Below, piece by piece: positions 1-6,956 of a stretch of 7,090 nucleotides of DNA. Source of the DNA: Pseudomonadota bacterium. Lineage in GTDB: Bacteria; Desulfobacterota; Syntrophia; Syntrophales; UBA5619. Every line of letters begins with the position of its first letter. Position 1 is the first letter of the stretch. Both the position numbers and the translations under genes were made by a program. The DNA lies in the NCBI GenBank assembly GCA_018827585.1, contig JAHJXP010000126.1:1-7090 (forward strand). Reading direction: 5' to 3'. Below the pieces are notes generated by a model. It ran no database searches. It was not told where the DNA came from and worked only from the letters and a program-made list of their open reading frames with translations.

Positions 1-24
1 CTCCTCAAAAACCGCTCCCGGCAC
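1..24 (-). CDS. Possible 5' end of a following gene (8 codons visible)
   Basis: On the minus strand AGGAGG (36-41) is followed after 11 nt by a GTG at 24-22, and the frame stays open to the window edge, reading MPGAVFEE. The direction matches the acs cluster, so a further operon gene is plausible. The spacer is slightly long, GTG is not the commonest start and eight codons prove nothing. The product is unknown. The real start could also lie beyond the edge. Confidence 0.25.
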
Positions 25-50
25 CGAATCTCTTTCCTCCTGATGTCGAT

Positions 51-172
51 ACCAAACCCAGAGGCGCCGTGGGTGGCACACTCTTAAATCGCCTCAGTGC
101 TTTCAAGTAGTTCTGGACTCCGGCTGGAGTTTATCCCGTACCGCGATACGGGACCGGAGTGACAGGTTTGGT
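51..172. repeat. Nested inverted-repeat element downstream of acsC
   Basis: Four perfect inverted repeats lie in 122 bases. The outermost pair is ACCAAACC (51-58) with GGTTTGGT (165-172). Inside it are GAGGCG (61-66) with CGCCTC (90-95), and ACTCCGG (117-123) with CCGGAGT (154-160). The last pair encloses TCCCGTA (134-140) with TACGGGA (147-153), whose 3' arm abuts the outer one. ACTCC at 117-121 can also pair with GGAGT at 126-130, so two folds compete. The CTGGACTCCGG...CCGGAGTGAC part and the following TTTTTACGAGTTTGTCA resemble, from memory, palindromic intergenic repeats common in deltaproteobacterial genomes. It could be a REP/MITE-like relic, an mRNA 3'-end structure for the acs operon, or a structured leader of the next gene. 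It lacks a U-run after the hairpin on the minus strand; on the plus strand TTTTT follows at 176-180. Confidence 0.5.
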
Positions 173-204
173 GACTTTTTACGAGTTTGTCAATATTTGC
201 AGCA

Positions 205-1551
205 TCAAAGGCCCTTTTTCAAGAAGGGCGCCAGGTGAGCGGCTTCTCTGGGGCCGATCAGGACTTCCCAGTCCGGTCCGAGTTCCTCTTCCAGATCGCC
301 GCTTACGGCGGCGACAAATCCCGGGATGACGATCTTGCGGTGTTTTACCTTTTCCGTAATCCCGCTTTTCTTGATGAACTGGCCGATGGCGTCGCCGACG
401 AACTTGCCCGCCGCCCAGGCGGTGAGAACGGAAAGTCCTTCCGTATCCATGACCATCAACCAACTGGGAACGCGACTGCCTTCAATTTCGCCGGAGACGA
501 TGAAATACGTAAGGGCGAAATTTGTGGTGACGAGGACCGGCGAATCTTCCGCAGGATTGCCGATGGGGTAGATGCCCTGCTGCATCATCATGGGCCGCTG
601 CGGGTCGGTATAGATGTTGAGCCTGCTTACCAGCAGCGGGAAGAGGCTTTCACCCTGGAAATCGGAAAGCACGATGATGCCCGCGTATTTGGCGATGAAG
701 GTCGCGGCGATAAGCGCTTCCTTCAGGGGATCGGCCGTCATTTCACAGGGGAAGGTGATCGTGGGGAAACCGAGGGAACGGCTCTTCTGGACGAGGGCGG
801 CGCGCCGGATAACCACCTGATCCTCGAAGGCGCCCCGGAGAGTCCGGGAACCGCTGTCGAGCACGATGTCCTTTACGCCGGCCGCCGTAAGCTTATCCGT
901 AATGGCGGTCAGGTTTTCGACGCCGTCGGCCTTGGCCGCGAGCGGACACTTGTACTCCAGGGCGAGCGCGGCCAGCGTGTCGCAGTTGGCCGCCGTTGCG
1001 GCGTAGATGAGGGGCAGCCGCGGCGACGATGCCTTCAGGGCGGCAGTCAAGGCCTCCGGCTTGTCACTCATGAGAATGAGCGCGGCGTCGGTTTCGTCCA
1101 TCACCTTTTTCACCAGGGTCTCATATCTGCCCGCATCCCCGGATTCATTTTTTACGGCGATCATTTCCGGGCGCAGGACAAGGCCGATCCAGTCGTAGCG
1201 CAATTCCCGGAAACGCCTGAGCCGTCCGTTCACCTCGTCGTCCGTCATGGCGTCGCTGATCATGACGGCAATGCCGGGCTTGTTGACGAAGGTCTTTTCA
1301 TGGCGGAACAGAACGGTCTCGCCGCCGATTTTCACCTGATTGTCGACGGCGCCGATGGCGAGGGGCCGTATGGGCGGGGCCGACGCCTCGGAAAGCAGGG
1401 CCTTCGATTCTTCCGATATGTAGGGGCAGGAAGACAGTTCGGCTTTCCCCGCCGCCAGATTCATGGCAAAGGCCAGGCAGGTGGGGACGCCGCATTCCCC
1501 GCAGTTGGTTTTCGGCAATAATTTGAAGATCTGTATTCCGGTAAGAGCCAT
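205..1551 (-). CDS. acsC: Corrinoid iron-sulfur protein large subunit (acetyl-CoA decarbonylase/synthase gamma subunit)
   Basis: This 448-residue protein binds the cobamide that carries the methyl group, together with a low-potential [4Fe-4S] cluster that re-reduces inactive Co(II). The N-terminal cluster motif is clear: C17, C20, C25 and C42 in TNCGECGVPTC followed by SSCPY, the spacing of the family. A TIM-barrel domain follows (about residues 60-320), then a C-terminal cobalamin-binding Rossmann domain with TNFALTYF (343-350), DTEGLSVL (369-376) and GFVAAVSGDLEEE (411-423). The length fits the family. The ATG start has AAAGGAG at 1560-1566 with an 8-nt spacer. It is the last complete gene of the cluster and its partner AcsD is encoded three genes upstream. 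Reductive reactivation normally needs AcsV, and methyl loading needs AcsE; neither is visible in the window. Confidence 0.96.
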   Translation of the reverse strand: MALTGIQIFKLLPKTNCGECGVPTCLAFAMNLAAGKAELSSCPYISEESKALLSEASAPPIRPLAIGAVDNQVKIGGETVLFRHEKTFVNKPGIAVMISDAMTDDEVNGRLRRFRELRYDWIGLVLRPEMIAVKNESGDAGRYETLVKKVMDETDAALILMSDKPEALTAALKASSPRLPLIYAATAANCDTLAALALEYKCPLAAKADGVENLTAITDKLTAAGVKDIVLDSGSRTLRGAFEDQVVIRRAALVQKSRSLGFPTITFPCEMTADPLKEALIAATFIAKYAGIIVLSDFQGESLFPLLVSRLNIYTDPQRPMMMQQGIYPIGNPAEDSPVLVTTNFALTYFIVSGEIEGSRVPSWLMVMDTEGLSVLTAWAAGKFVGDAIGQFIKKSGITEKVKHRKIVIPGFVAAVSGDLEEELGPDWEVLIGPREAAHLAPFLKKGL

Positions 1552-1600
1552 AATCTACACTCCTTTCGCGAAGTAATGTTATTAGCGGCAAATGGTAGAG

Positions 1601-1628
1601 AACTCTATGTCTTTGCGCCTCTGTGCCT
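1601..1628. repeat. Fragment resembling a dispersed TCTTTGCGCC/TCTGTGCC repeat
   Basis: The plus strand here reads through tctttgcgcc and tctgtgcctt, two similar units of about 10 bases in tandem, preceded by a degenerate aactctatg. The phrase CTTTGCGCCTCTGTGCC resembles, from memory, a short sequence scattered between genes in many environmental bacterial genomes, including deltaproteobacteria. It lies wholly in the 85-nt acsB-acsC gap, just past the acsB stop. It shows no strong hairpin and no U-run. That it is dispersed in this genome cannot be seen from one copy. Confidence 0.4.
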
Positions 1629-1636
1629 TCCCCTTA

Positions 1637-3841
1637 TCAGAGGATCGACTCCATCGACAGGGCGGGGTGATTTTTTTCCGTAAGGAAAGGAAGTATCTCG
1701 TCTTCCGTCACCCCGATCGTTTCATCGGCGATCATATCGATGAAGTTCGGTATGCCGATCTCCTCGCCCCGCTTCAGCAGGCGTTCCCTGCATTCATCCT
1801 TGAGCATCTTGGGCATCCAGACCAGACGCGACAGACCGCCGTCGCCGGAGATCCATTTCCTCTGCGTGACATTGTATTTGCTGTGTCCGAGGAATCCGGG
1901 CGTCACGGCGCCGCCCCCCGCCGAACCGGCCAGCGTGGTAAACTTCATGCCGCAGGGAGTCATGCCGAGAAAGTCCCGGTTGACCGTCATGATGCCGTTG
2001 CACATGGGCAGGACGGCGGCGAGGCATTCGCAGCAGCCGCAGGTGGTCATGGGATCGACCATGATGCTGTAGAGGCTGACCTGCGAGATTTTCTGACGGG
2101 ACGCATTGAGGACGAAGTTGTTGACTCCCGTCCATTGCCCGAGTTTCGGATCGGTCATATCGCCCTTGGGAATGGGCTGGTTGGGGCCGGTGGGATTGAT
2201 CTCATTGGACGCCCTGCAGTCCATCCAGTTGTAGGCGCCGCAAAGTCCCGTTCTTTCGGGGCTGACGACGCAAACGTGATTGGGCGCAAAGGACTGACAA
2301 AGCGTGCAGGAATAGAAGGTGTCCGTCGTTTCGTCGGTCATGCCCTCGATCCGGGCGTCTCTCTTTCCGTAAATATCTCTGGCCTGGGCCAGGACCTTTT
2401 CCACGTCTTTTTCTTCGGTGAAGAGCTTGACCTGGATTTTATCGAAGATCACGCCGAAGTCCTGGTGCAGTTTCGCGTGGAGGATCTTGCCCAGATCGGC
2501 AAGCTTGAAGCCTTTGTCCACGGCGCCCTTGGAAATGCGGAACCAGGCAATGTCGCGCTGGCCGATGTGCATGACGCCCTGCGCATAATTTATCAGGTGA
2601 TGGATCTGCCTCTCGAGGATCGGCTCGAAGTCTTCCTGCATCTTCCGGCCCGCCACCTCGACAAGGATGGCAAGGGGGAGTTTGGCCGGCGGCTGAACGG
2701 CATCGACATCCGGGCCGATCACCTCCACCCTGCCGTCCTCCACCTCGTCCATATTTTTGGAAACGACGAGCTCCACGGCATGCGTTCTGCCGCCGCCGCA
2801 TTCCAGATAAATATCCTCGCCGCGGACCCTCTCGCCCTCGAAGGCGGGACCGTAGGACACCGGGATGGGCACGGAGGCGACGGTGACCTTGAGACCCCTT
2901 ACCTCGGCGGCCTTCTGCACAATATGATCGTGAGGCACATTGGACACCACGTGTTCATAGGTGCAGACGCCTGTGGGCAGGACCTCCGGGATGGGCGTAT
3001 CGGCAATCGTGGGGAAGCCCCAGATGATGGCGCCGGCGGCATTGGCGTACCACTCATCGGTCACAAACCCCATGGGCATGACGAAGGCAAAGGTGCGGTC
3101 CTTGTTGTAGAGGAGGTTTTTCCTGTAATCGCCGGGCTTGATGCCGCCGAAGGCCATAGCCACGCGGCAGGCAAAGCCCATGGCAAAGACGGCGGCCGAT
3201 ACGTCCGGGCCGAAGGAGACAAGGCGCGTCGGCCAGCCGATCTGGACGCCCGCTTCCACGAGCTGCTCGGAAAAGCGCTTTCCCTCGTGCTCCCCGCACA
3301 TAAAGACATAGAGGTTCTTCTCCTGCAGCTCAGTGGCGATCTTCTTGGCGATCTCCGCGGAAGGCGCCGCTCCCACTATCGCCGCGAATCCCGGCGCCGT
3401 CCCGTCGACAAATTCGACGCCTCGCTTGCGGAAGATAAGATCACTTGCTGCTCCGAGCCATATGTTGTCCGGCGTTATGTCTTCCATCTTCGTGTAAAAA
3501 TTAGGCGCTTCGAGATAACGGATGGCCTCGGTCATCTCTTCCGCAAAAAAAGTCGCCATACCTGCGTCGAGAGCGGGCGCCAGATAAGGCAGAGCCGCCT
3601 TTTCTTTCACGAAGGGCGGCAATAGCGCCCGGCACCTCTCCAGCACCGGCTTCATATCGGCTATCTTTTGTACAGGGATGCCCAGCATGGCGTATATTAT
3701 GGGAAGATAATAGGCGGTATCCGGGAATCCCACTTCCTGATCCGGTCCCCATTTTGCGAGGGCTTCCTGATACTTCTGTTCGGCCCTTCCTACAATCTTG
3801 TGAGCCCCTCTTATCGCTGCAGATGCAATAATTTTTGACAC
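1637..3841 (-). CDS. acsB: CO-methylating acetyl-CoA synthase (A-cluster subunit)
   Basis: This 734-residue protein condenses CO from CooS, a methyl group from the AcsC/AcsD corrinoid protein and CoA into acetyl-CoA, or does the reverse. It is the full-length bacterial type with an N-terminal CODH-binding domain, a central CoA-binding region and a C-terminal A-cluster domain; archaeal CdhC lacks the N-terminal part. The A-cluster ligands match the Moorella enzyme with a constant offset of six: C512, C515, C524 and C534 for the [4Fe-4S] cubane, and C601-G602-C603 for the proximal and distal nickels. F518 corresponds to the phenylalanine beside the cluster. The motif runs TTCGCCECL, so further cysteines (C604, C606) follow the Cys-Gly-Cys clamp; I recall Phe at the first of these positions in well-studied homologues. 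Translation starts at GTG behind a strong ribosome-binding site. The gene ends 85 nt before acsC. Confidence 0.97.
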   Translation of the reverse strand: MSKIIASAAIRGAHKIVGRAEQKYQEALAKWGPDQEVGFPDTAYYLPIIYAMLGIPVQKIADMKPVLERCRALLPPFVKEKAALPYLAPALDAGMATFFAEEMTEAIRYLEAPNFYTKMEDITPDNIWLGAASDLIFRKRGVEFVDGTAPGFAAIVGAAPSAEIAKKIATELQEKNLYVFMCGEHEGKRFSEQLVEAGVQIGWPTRLVSFGPDVSAAVFAMGFACRVAMAFGGIKPGDYRKNLLYNKDRTFAFVMPMGFVTDEWYANAAGAIIWGFPTIADTPIPEVLPTGVCTYEHVVSNVPHDHIVQKAAEVRGLKVTVASVPIPVSYGPAFEGERVRGEDIYLECGGGRTHAVELVVSKNMDEVEDGRVEVIGPDVDAVQPPAKLPLAILVEVAGRKMQEDFEPILERQIHHLINYAQGVMHIGQRDIAWFRISKGAVDKGFKLADLGKILHAKLHQDFGVIFDKIQVKLFTEEKDVEKVLAQARDIYGKRDARIEGMTDETTDTFYSCTLCQSFAPNHVCVVSPERTGLCGAYNWMDCRASNEINPTGPNQPIPKGDMTDPKLGQWTGVNNFVLNASRQKISQVSLYSIMVDPMTTCGCCECLAAVLPMCNGIMTVNRDFLGMTPCGMKFTTLAGSAGGGAVTPGFLGHSKYNVTQRKWISGDGGLSRLVWMPKMLKDECRERLLKRGEEIGIPNFIDMIADETIGVTEDEILPFLTEKNHPALSMESIL

Positions 3842-3848
3842 GTTACAT

Positions 3849-3856
3849 CCTCCTTT
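3849..3856 (-). promoter_or_regulatory. Strong ribosome-binding site fixing the GTG start of acsB
   Basis: The minus strand reads AAAGGAGG here, 7 nt before the GTG at 3841-3839. It decides the start: the nearest upstream ATG, inside the spacer hairpin, meets a TAG after five codons, while this near-perfect anti-16S match has ideal spacing to the GTG. Confidence 0.85.
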
Positions 3857-3872
3857 ATGGCTACCGCGAATC

Positions 3873-3895
3873 GACCATTTTTAAAAGGAACGGTC
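3873..3895. other. Hairpin in the cooS-acsB spacer
   Basis: In the minus-strand transcript GACCGTT and AATGGTC can form a 7-bp stem, including one G-U pair, with a 9-nt loop rich in U and A. It lies in the 69-nt gap between the cooS stop and the acsB ribosome-binding site. No U-run follows, so it is not a standard terminator. It might affect mRNA processing or the relative expression of cooS and acsB, or it may be incidental. Confidence 0.3.
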
Positions 3896-3910
3896 CTATG
3901 CGTTGTTATA

Positions 3911-5872
3911 TTAGGCGGCGTCGATCTCGCGACGTTTGTCCATGTCGAAGAGAACCCGCTCTCTCGCCTTATCGATGCCCAGCGCTTTCCGTTTCTTGTC
4001 GATATGTTCGATCATCTTCCGGGCCGCCTCGATCGGGTCGGCCTCGAAGCCCCATTTTCCCTTGAAGACGTTTTCATACTCTTCAAACAGGAGCTTGGTG
4101 ACCTCTTCGCTGCCCGATGTCGGCCAGGTGACGCCGAAGACGGTATAAACGCCGGAAGCCACAAAATAATGACCGATCGCGACGGCCTTCTCGCTCATCC
4201 ACTCGAGAGCGGCGCCGGCCGCGGGCAGATCGCTGATGTCGTCGCCCAATCCGCCTGCCTTCACCACCGCCGTCGCCGCCATGAGTATCCTGCTGTTGTC
4301 CACGCAGGCGCCCATGTGCAGAACGGGGGGAATGCCCACCGCCTCGCATACGGAGGCCAGCCCTTCGCCGGCGTACAGTTTGGCAGCCTCTGGCGTCAGG
4401 AGGCCCGCCTTGCCGCAGGTCATGGCCGCGCAGCCGGTGACAAGGACGATGACGTCGTTCTTGATCAGTTCCTTGATGAGCGTCAGGTTGGGATCATCGT
4501 GGGTGACGCGGGCGTTGTTGCAGCCGACGACGCCGGCAATGCCGCGGATGCGCCCGTTGATGATGTTGTCGTTCAGGGGACGGTAAGAGGCCCTGAAGAC
4601 CCCGCCCAACAGATAGTTGATGGTTTCGTAACTGAAACCTACCACCTGGTCCGTCGTCTCCTCGGGTATCTCAACGTTGCTCTTCCTGTTTTTGTAGTTG
4701 CCGATGGCCTCGGCAAGTATCTTTCTGGCAACGGCGCCGGCGCGATGCTCGTCGAATTCGATATGCATCGCCCCTTCGATCTTGGCCTTGGGAGAGGTGG
4801 TGATCAGCTTCGTATGGTAGCATTTGGCGACCTGGGCCAGGGACTGCATCTCGCACTGCACGTCCACCACCATGGCGTCCACCGCGCCGGTGACGATGGC
4901 CAGTTCCTGCTGCAGGAAGTTGCCCGCTACCGGCACGCCGTGCCGCATCAGGATTTCATTCGCGGAACAGCACATCCCCACCAGGTTGATCCCCTTGGCG
5001 CCCGTGGCCAGGGCCGCCTTCTGGATCTCCGGCTCGTTGACCACCGCGACCAGGACCTCGGGCAGCAACGGCTCGTGGCCGTGGACGACCACGTTGATCT
5101 GATCTTTTTTCAGGACGCCCAGGTTTATCTGCCCCAGGACGGGCACCGGATTGCCGAAAAGGATGTCCTGCAGGTCAGTGGAGATCATCGAACCGCCCCA
5201 CCCGTCGGCCAGGGCGCAACGCGCCGCCGACAGAAGAAGGCTCTGGTAATCCTGATCCACTCCCATATGGGTGCGGTGCATCAGTTCCACGACCTCGCGG
5301 TCGATGCCGCGGGGGACGACGCCCAACTTTCTCCAGAGCTCCTGTCTCTTTGCCGGCGCCCTTTTTATGAACAGGAGTTCCCCTTCCTGGCGTCCGAACT
5401 CCTCGAGCGCCTTCCTGCCCACATCAACGGCGATATCCTGAACGGAACGATCGGCAATTTCAATGTCCAGGTCCATGGCGACCTGGTATAGTTTCTGTTC
5501 GTCTTTGATGCTGAATTCCGGCATTTTGCCTTTGGCCGTAGCCAGAAACACCTCGGCAATGCCGCGGGCGTGGTCCGAATGGGAAGCGGTGCCCGCCGCG
5601 ACCATCCGGGCGAAGTTGCGCGCGGCGATCGTCTCGGCCGTGGCCCCGCACAACCCCATCCGTTCTTTAGGCGGAACGCCTTCTTTTTTCTTCGGGGCGG
5701 GCACGCGGCAGGGTCCCATGGCGCAGTTCTTACAGCAGCTCCCCTCCGCTCCGATGGGACAGGGTTTCATGGCCTCCGCCCGATCGAATATAGTTTCACA
5801 ACCGTCGTCCGCTGCCTTTTTGAGCATTTTTATCGTCGCCGGATCGATACTCTTCTTTTCCAAGTCTGCCAT
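3911..5872 (-). CDS. cooS: Anaerobic carbon monoxide dehydrogenase catalytic subunit (Ni-Fe-S)
   Basis: This 653-residue protein interconverts CO and CO2 and supplies CO to acetyl-CoA synthase (AcsA role). The N-terminal cysteines fit the D-cluster (C38, C46) and B-cluster (C47, C50, C55, C75) pattern of homodimeric CODH. C-cluster ligands can be matched to the Carboxydothermus enzyme: H264 in VVHGHEP, C302 in GMCCSANE, C340 in DVQC, C451 in GCNN, C481 in GCAAMTCG and C523 in GACVDN. The acid-base residues are also present, namely H98/H101 in HSDHAR and K562 in SEKAVAIG. The length is typical. The start is supported by AAGGAGG ending 5 nt before ATG, and the gene begins 41 nt after the acsD stop. 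Its place directly before acsB argues for the ACS-associated form rather than an energy-conserving CODH tied to a hydrogenase. No cooC maturation gene is visible beside it. The residue matching is from memory of the family. Confidence 0.97.
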   Translation of the reverse strand: MADLEKKSIDPATIKMLKKAADDGCETIFDRAEAMKPCPIGAEGSCCKNCAMGPCRVPAPKKKEGVPPKERMGLCGATAETIAARNFARMVAAGTASHSDHARGIAEVFLATAKGKMPEFSIKDEQKLYQVAMDLDIEIADRSVQDIAVDVGRKALEEFGRQEGELLFIKRAPAKRQELWRKLGVVPRGIDREVVELMHRTHMGVDQDYQSLLLSAARCALADGWGGSMISTDLQDILFGNPVPVLGQINLGVLKKDQINVVVHGHEPLLPEVLVAVVNEPEIQKAALATGAKGINLVGMCCSANEILMRHGVPVAGNFLQQELAIVTGAVDAMVVDVQCEMQSLAQVAKCYHTKLITTSPKAKIEGAMHIEFDEHRAGAVARKILAEAIGNYKNRKSNVEIPEETTDQVVGFSYETINYLLGGVFRASYRPLNDNIINGRIRGIAGVVGCNNARVTHDDPNLTLIKELIKNDVIVLVTGCAAMTCGKAGLLTPEAAKLYAGEGLASVCEAVGIPPVLHMGACVDNSRILMAATAVVKAGGLGDDISDLPAAGAALEWMSEKAVAIGHYFVASGVYTVFGVTWPTSGSEEVTKLLFEEYENVFKGKWGFEADPIEAARKMIEHIDKKRKALGIDKARERVLFDMDKRREIDAA

Positions 5873-5913
5873 CAGTTCCTCCTTCTCGCCTTTCCCGCTT
5901 GCGACGGTCGGGC

Positions 5914-6864
5914 TTATGCATTCGCCATAAAATCGGTAATTATTTCCCTCACCAGCCTGATTGCCTCGGGGTGCCGCATCACCAGAACATCCGCCCCCGC
6001 CAGCAGAAGCAACTGGGCGGTAATGGCCTCCATGAGGACCCCCCTTTTGGCCGCATCGCCAAGAAGCGGGGCGTCTTCGGTTTTCGCTTTCGCTTCCTTC
6101 GTTTTCCAGACCTCCTTGGCCAGGTTGCAGATAATGGGAAACTGGAGCCTTTCATCCTGCTGGGTGAGGGCCGCCATGCGGTCGCGCTCCATCACGGAGT
6201 AGGTGTATTCGATGCCGTAACCGAGCCCGCCGGTGGTGGGATCGACGATGAGCTGTCCGTCCGGCACGCCAAGATTGCCGAGGAGGATGTTGAGCTGTTT
6301 GGCAAGATTGATGTCGATCGGCGTACAGGCGGCCACCGTATGTTTATAGGCGATGGCGCCGGCGCCCGCCTGCTTGTAGTTGCCTTCCACCACCGGTCCG
6401 AGGACGAGCTGCATCCCGTCGCAGGCCTCGGAGACTTTGCGAAGCAGGTCGGCGTCTTTTTCCGGGTTCCCGCTTCCATAGACGACGACGGGCACATCCA
6501 CGGCGGCTGCGACCTTTTTGGCCGTTTCCGTCGCCTCCTCGGTCGGTCTGTTGAGTCCGTTGGGGTCGGTGCTCACGAGCTGGAGGGCGATCAGGTCGGC
6601 CCCGTAAACGTTAACGGCCTTCTTCGCCCAGGCCACGGGATCGGAGACGACATCCTTGTACGGTTCCAATGCGGCATCCGCCCAGTCGTCCGGCGGCGTG
6701 TCGTAAACCTCGACGGCAATCCGCGGGGCGTGCGGCATCTCTCCCTCGAAAAGATGAAAGGGGTAGGAAGTCTCTCCCCCCACCGTTAGGGCCTTGGGCC
6801 CTTTGCCCAACGCTATTTCTCTGATCTTTCCCGTATAGGTCATTTTCGGTATTGTAAATGCCAT
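5914..6864 (-). CDS. acsD: Corrinoid iron-sulfur protein small subunit (acetyl-CoA decarbonylase/synthase delta subunit)
   Basis: This 316-residue protein is the small subunit of the corrinoid iron-sulfur protein, which pairs with AcsC and carries the methyl group between methyltetrahydrofolate and acetyl-CoA synthase. It matches the AcsD/CdhD TIM-barrel family along its length. Recognisable segments are the N-terminal TIPKMTYTGKIREI, LQLVSTDPNG near residues 95-103, VPVVVYGSGNPEKD (124-137), a central LVLGPVVEGNYK (153-164), LIVDPTTGGLGYGIEYTYS (205-223) and the C-terminal LLLAGADVLVMRHPEA (286-301). It has no iron-sulfur motif, as expected for this subunit, and its length is normal for the bacterial form. 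The ATG start is supported by GGGAGG at 6874-6879, 9 nt upstream. It is the first complete gene of the cluster and lies apart from its partner acsC, with cooS and acsB between them. The protein should be cytoplasmic; no signal peptide or membrane segment is seen. Confidence 0.95.
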   Translation of the reverse strand: MAFTIPKMTYTGKIREIALGKGPKALTVGGETSYPFHLFEGEMPHAPRIAVEVYDTPPDDWADAALEPYKDVVSDPVAWAKKAVNVYGADLIALQLVSTDPNGLNRPTEEATETAKKVAAAVDVPVVVYGSGNPEKDADLLRKVSEACDGMQLVLGPVVEGNYKQAGAGAIAYKHTVAACTPIDINLAKQLNILLGNLGVPDGQLIVDPTTGGLGYGIEYTYSVMERDRMAALTQQDERLQFPIICNLAKEVWKTKEAKAKTEDAPLLGDAAKRGVLMEAITAQLLLLAGADVLVMRHPEAIRLVREIITDFMANA

Positions 6865-6894
6865 TTGTCTTTTCCTCCCTCGTTGTTAACGGTC

Positions 6895-6911
6895 GCTTGA
6901 GAGCGTCAAGC
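6895..6911. promoter_or_regulatory. Perfect 6-bp inverted repeat overlapping a -35-like box upstream of acsD
   Basis: GCTTGA (6895-6900) and TCAAGC (6906-6911) form a perfect inverted repeat around a 5-nt spacer in the 92-nt gap before acsD. Read on the minus strand, the right arm contains the start of TTGACG, which resembles a sigma-70 -35 box. A weak -10-like TAACAA follows about 15 nt later, which is shorter than the ideal spacing. No U-run follows the hairpin, so it is not an intrinsic terminator. It could be an operator, a 5'-UTR hairpin of the acsD transcript, or chance. The promoter reading is weak. Confidence 0.3.
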
Positions 6912-6956
6912 TTGGAAATCCGTACACTTGTTCCATTGCATCGCGGCGCCTGCGCA

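Noticed and set aside
1..204. Cobalamin or tetrahydrofolate riboswitch ahead of a downstream gene
   Set aside because: The region is structured and the operon context is suggestive, but I could not find a convincing B12-box or the conserved folate-switch core on either strand.
211..229. GCCCTT/AAGGGC hairpin at the 3' end of acsC as an intrinsic terminator
   Set aside because: The stem lies inside the last codons of acsC and no U-run follows it on the minus strand.
3911..5872. CooS as an energy-conserving or stand-alone CODH
   Set aside because: It is placed between acsD and acsB in one operon, and no hydrogenase or cooF gene is visible, so the acetyl-CoA synthase partner role is the simpler reading.
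187..6789. Long plus-strand open frames of 444, 677, 544 and 296 codons opposite the four minus-strand genes
   Set aside because: They mirror acsC, acsB, cooS and acsD almost end to end, their translations resemble no protein family, and they arise from codon bias in GC-rich genes. The minus-strand products have complete family motifs and good ribosome-binding sites.
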